NCBI RefSeq assembly: GCF_009811755.1 | Contig: NZ_BLIV01000004.1 | Span: 124,001-188,000, forward strand | Direction of reading: 5' to 3' | Length of the DNA stretch: 64,000 bases | From: Roseobacter cerasinus | Lineage (GTDB): Bacteria > Pseudomonadota > Alphaproteobacteria > Rhodobacterales > Rhodobacteraceae | Part shown: piece by piece, positions 61,947 through 64,000 of the stretch | How the letters are laid out: every line of letters starts with the position of its first letter | Numbering within the stretch: position 1 is the first letter of the stretch | Made by a program: the position numbers and the translations under genes | The notes under the pieces: model-generated | Databases searched by the model: none | What the model saw: the letters and a program-made list of their open reading frames with translations, nothing else | Told to the model about the DNA's origin: nothing

Positions 61947-62417
61947 ATGCGCCCGCCCTCCGACCCTCTCTCCATCCGCCTCACCTGGGACGCGGGCGCC
62001 GATACCTCCATTGGCTTGCCTGCCTATCAGACAGCCGGGGCTGCTGGGGCGGATGTGCGCGCAAATCTGGCCCAGGGAGATATCGAGATCGCACCCGGCG
62101 CGCGCGCTCTTGTTCCCACCGGACTTCGGATGGAGATCCCCGAAGGGTTCGAGGTGCAGGTGCGCCCACGCTCCGGGCTGGCGCTGAAACACGGGATCAT
62201 GCTGGTGAACAGCCCCGGCACCATCGACAGTGATTATCGCGGGCCGGTGGGCATTCTGGTACTGAACGCGGGCGAGGCGCCCTTTGTGGTCACCCACGGG
62301 GTGCGCATCGCGCAGCTGGTGGTGGCACCCGTGGTGCAGGCCCGTTTCGCGCTGGTGTCCGAATTGGATGAGACGACGCGCAGCGCAAGCGGTTTTGGCT
62401 CAACAGGACGGTTCTGA
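61947..62417 (+). CDS. dut: dUTP diphosphatase
   Basis: Trimeric dUTPase that keeps uracil out of DNA and supplies dUMP. The 156-aa protein has all five motifs: AGADVRAN (1), [12 protein letters not shown] (2), [17 protein letters not shown] (3), [10 protein letters not shown] (4) and [12 protein letters not shown] (5). ATG 61947 is used; TTG 61938, overlapping the coaBC stop, is possible. Its stop overlaps the next gene start. Confidence 0.96.
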   Translation: MRPPSDPLSIRLTWDAGADTSIGLPAYQTAGAAGADVRANLAQGDIEIAPGARALVPTGLRMEIPEGFEVQVRPRSGLALKHGIMLVNSPGTIDSDYRGPVGILVLNAGEAPFVVTHGVRIAQLVVAPVVQARFALVSELDETTRSASGFGSTGRF

Positions 62418-63463
62418 TGCTTTTGGTTTTTGCAATGGCGGGTGCGCTTTGGGGCGTTGGCGCGCTGATGGGCGCGCCGCGGTCGACGCGGGTCACCATG
62501 CTTGTGGGGCTCTATTTCGGAGTTCTGATCATACAAGTCACGCTGCCTGCCGATAGCCCGCTGCGGCTGGCAACGGGTGAAAGCCCGGCGCTGTGGATGA
62601 TCCTTGGCGGGTTTGGTTTGATTGCGGTTGGATATCGCCGGGGCCTGCGTGCCTTGCGCGCGCGGGCCGATGAGCGCGAGGACACCTCGGCTCGGCAAAC
62701 TCCCAAGCCTGGCTTTAGCGAGGCTGAGCTGAACCGCTACGCACGTCACATCGTGCTGCGTGAGATTGGCGGCCCGGGCCAGAAACGGCTCAAGGAGGCG
62801 CGAGTGCTGGTGATCGGGGCTGGGGGCCTGGGCGCGCCCGCTCTGCAATATCTGGCGGCAGCCGGTGTCGGCTGCATTGGTGTGATTGATGACGACAAGG
62901 TTGAGAACGCCAATCTGCAGCGGCAGGTCATCCACAAGGACCAGTCCATCGGCACGCCGAAAGTCTTCTCGGCACAAGCTGAGATGACAGCGCAAAACCC
63001 GCATGTGACTGTGCGCCCTTACGACCGGCGCCTGACCGAAGAGATCGCGGCGGAGCTGTTCGCCGAGTATGATGTGGTCTTGGATGGGACGGACAACTTC
63101 GAGACGCGGTATCTGGCCAATCGGATGGCGGTGGACCTGCAGAAACCGCTGATATCCGGTGCGCTCAGCCAATGGGAAGGACAACTGAGCGTGTTTGATC
63201 CGGCCTATGGCGCGCCTTGTTATCAGTGCATCTTTCCGAAGGCCTCCGCAGCAGAGCTTGCGCCCTCGTGCGCAGAGGCCGGTGTGCTTGGACCGCTGCC
63301 GGGGGTCATCGGCGCCATGATGGCGGCTGAAGCGATCAAGGTCATCACCGATGCGGGCACACCGCTGCGCGGGCAAATGGTGATCTATGATGCGCTTTAT
63401 GGCGAAAGCCGGTCCATCGCGATTGCGCCCCGGCCCGACTGCCCGGTGTGTGGGCAGGGTTGA
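62417..63463 (+). CDS. membrane-anchored MoeB/ThiF/HesA family adenylyltransferase
   Basis: 348-aa protein fusing about 85 N-terminal residues with three hydrophobic segments to an E1-like adenylyltransferase domain. The latter has RYARHIVLREIGGPGQKRL, VLVIGAGGLGAPALQYLAAAGVG near 130-152, DDDKVENANLQRQ near 157-169, the DGTDNFETRYLAN block, a CYQC/CPVC zinc tetrad (near 274 and 343) and Cys in APSCAEAGVLGPLPG. It probably adenylates the C-terminus of MoaD or ThiS. The membrane part is unusual. No moaD or thiS is adjacent, so the partner is not known. ATG 62417 overlaps dut. Confidence 0.9.
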   Translation: MLLVFAMAGALWGVGALMGAPRSTRVTMLVGLYFGVLIIQVTLPADSPLRLATGESPALWMILGGFGLIAVGYRRGLRALRARADEREDTSARQTPKPGFSEAELNRYARHIVLREIGGPGQKRLKEARVLVIGAGGLGAPALQYLAAAGVGCIGVIDDDKVENANLQRQVIHKDQSIGTPKVFSAQAEMTAQNPHVTVRPYDRRLTEEIAAELFAEYDVVLDGTDNFETRYLANRMAVDLQKPLISGALSQWEGQLSVFDPAYGAPCYQCIFPKASAAELAPSCAEAGVLGPLPGVIGAMMAAEAIKVITDAGTPLRGQMVIYDALYGESRSIAIAPRPDCPVCGQG

Positions 63464-63525
63464 GCCTGCGCGGCTTGTTCCCCCGCCACGACCCGCATAG
63501 CGTGTACCAAAAAAGGAGAGTTCCC

Positions 63526-64000
63526 ATGACGAATCCCCTGTTGCAGGACTGGACAGCGCCGTTACAGATCGCGCCTTTCGATCAAATCTCGGATGAGGAT
63601 TTTGCGCCTGCCTTCGACCAGGCGCTGGCCGCACATAAGACCGAGATTGCGGCCATCGCTGATGACACATCGCAACCGGATTTTGCCAATACCATCGAGG
63701 CGCTGGAGGCGGCAGGCCACTCTCTCGATCAGGTGCTGAGTGTATTTTTCACCGTGGCCGGTGCCGACAGCAACCCGGCACGGGAGACGCTGCAGCGGGA
63801 GTTTTCTCCGCGTCTAGCGGCCCATTCGGCGGAGATCTCAAGCAACAAGGCCCTGTTTGCCCGGATATCTGAGGTTTGGAAGGCACGCGACCAGCTGGAT
63901 CTGACCGATGAACAAGCGCGCGTGTTGATGCTGACCCATCGGAATTTCGTGCGCGCGGGTGCCGCGCTGGAAGGGGCTGATGACCAGCGCATGAAGGACA
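63526..64000 (+). CDS. M3 family metallopeptidase (Dcp/OpdA type), 3' end cut by the window
   Basis: The first 158 codons of a peptidase of the oligopeptidase A / peptidyl-dipeptidase Dcp family. It begins TNPLLQDWTAPLQIAPFDQISDEDFAPAF, the typical N-terminus, and continues with PDFANTIEALEAAG and EQARVLMLTHRNFVRAGAAL. The zinc-binding HEFGH motif would lie beyond the edge. ATG 63526 follows AAAAGGAGAGTTCCC. Such enzymes degrade short peptides in the cytosol. Confidence 0.88.
   Translation, partial: MTNPLLQDWTAPLQIAPFDQISDEDFAPAFDQALAAHKTEIAAIADDTSQPDFANTIEALEAAGHSLDQVLSVFFTVAGADSNPARETLQREFSPRLAAHSAEISSNKALFARISEVWKARDQLDLTDEQARVLMLTHRNFVRAGAALEGADDQRMKD

Noticed and set aside
1-64000. CRISPR arrays, tRNA/rRNA genes, insertion sequences, prophage or defence genes
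   Set aside because: Gaps are short and were scanned by eye; no spaced direct repeats, cloverleaf-like sequences, transposase or phage motifs were found.

Overview
The window is chromosomal DNA of about 60-65% GC from an alphaproteobacterium, most likely of the Rhodobacterales/Roseobacter group. The evidence is a complete aerobic (late cobalt insertion) cobalamin set in one block, a group-2 Mrp antiporter with fused A and B subunits, an RpoH-type sigma factor, a DUF1467 gene after methylmalonyl-CoA epimerase, and an LpoA-like gene beside rsmI/yraN. Genes are packed tightly, with many 4-nt ATGA/GTGA overlaps. I see no rRNA, tRNA, CRISPR array, insertion sequence or phage gene.

Layout. 1-6.3 kb: pyk, a 530-bp gap with a frameshifted gene remnant, rpmI-rplT, an LpxL-type acyltransferase and a polar amino-acid ABC transporter whose ATPase gene carries two palindromes near its 5' end. 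6.3-21.5 kb: a B12 regulon with two cobalamin riboswitches. The first precedes a DUF1636 gene, cobW, N, G, H, I, J, L, E, M, B and A, with cobK inserted on the opposite strand. The second precedes a CbiM-like cobalt permease and cobF. 21.5-25.2 kb: a Mn/Zn ABC transporter behind Fur-family operator-like palindromes. 25.2-34 kb: a BCCT transporter with a divergent LysR gene, then mrpABCDEFG. 34-41.3 kb: LysR, an atypical acyl-CoA dehydrogenase, a TTC38-like TPR protein, a GntR regulator, aspS and a response regulator. 41.4-47.6 kb: epimerase, DUF1467, EI24, nitroreductase, HDAC-like and VOC genes, a small membrane protein, trpS and a rhomboid-fold protein without its catalytic dyad. 47.6-55.5 kb: murJ-glnD and the divergent lpoA-like / rsmI-yraN-gshB cluster. 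55.5-64 kb: comM, GST, a histidine phosphatase overlapping cobU/cobP, rpoH-chaN, coaBC-dut-thiF/moeB and the start of an M3 peptidase cut by the window edge.

How the genes work together. The B12 block supplies cobalt (CbiM-like permease, possibly CobW/DUF1636) and the enzymes from uroporphyrinogen III (CobA) through precorrin-2, -3A, -3B, -4, -5, -6A, -6B and -8 to hydrogenobyrinic acid, its a,c-diamide (CobB) and cobalt insertion (CobN). CobU/CobP at 58.4 kb adds a later nucleotide-loop step. CobS/CobT chelatase partners, CobO, CobQ, CobD/CobC and the late synthase are not here and must be elsewhere if the pathway is complete. I found no clearly new multi-gene system. The most unusual points are an 11-bp tandem repeat inside cobN, in-frame palindromes in the ABC ATPase, cobK/cobL start codons that overlap on opposite strands, a pseudo-rhomboid, an acyl-CoA dehydrogenase without either canonical catalytic glutamate, and a membrane-anchored MoeB/ThiF fusion.
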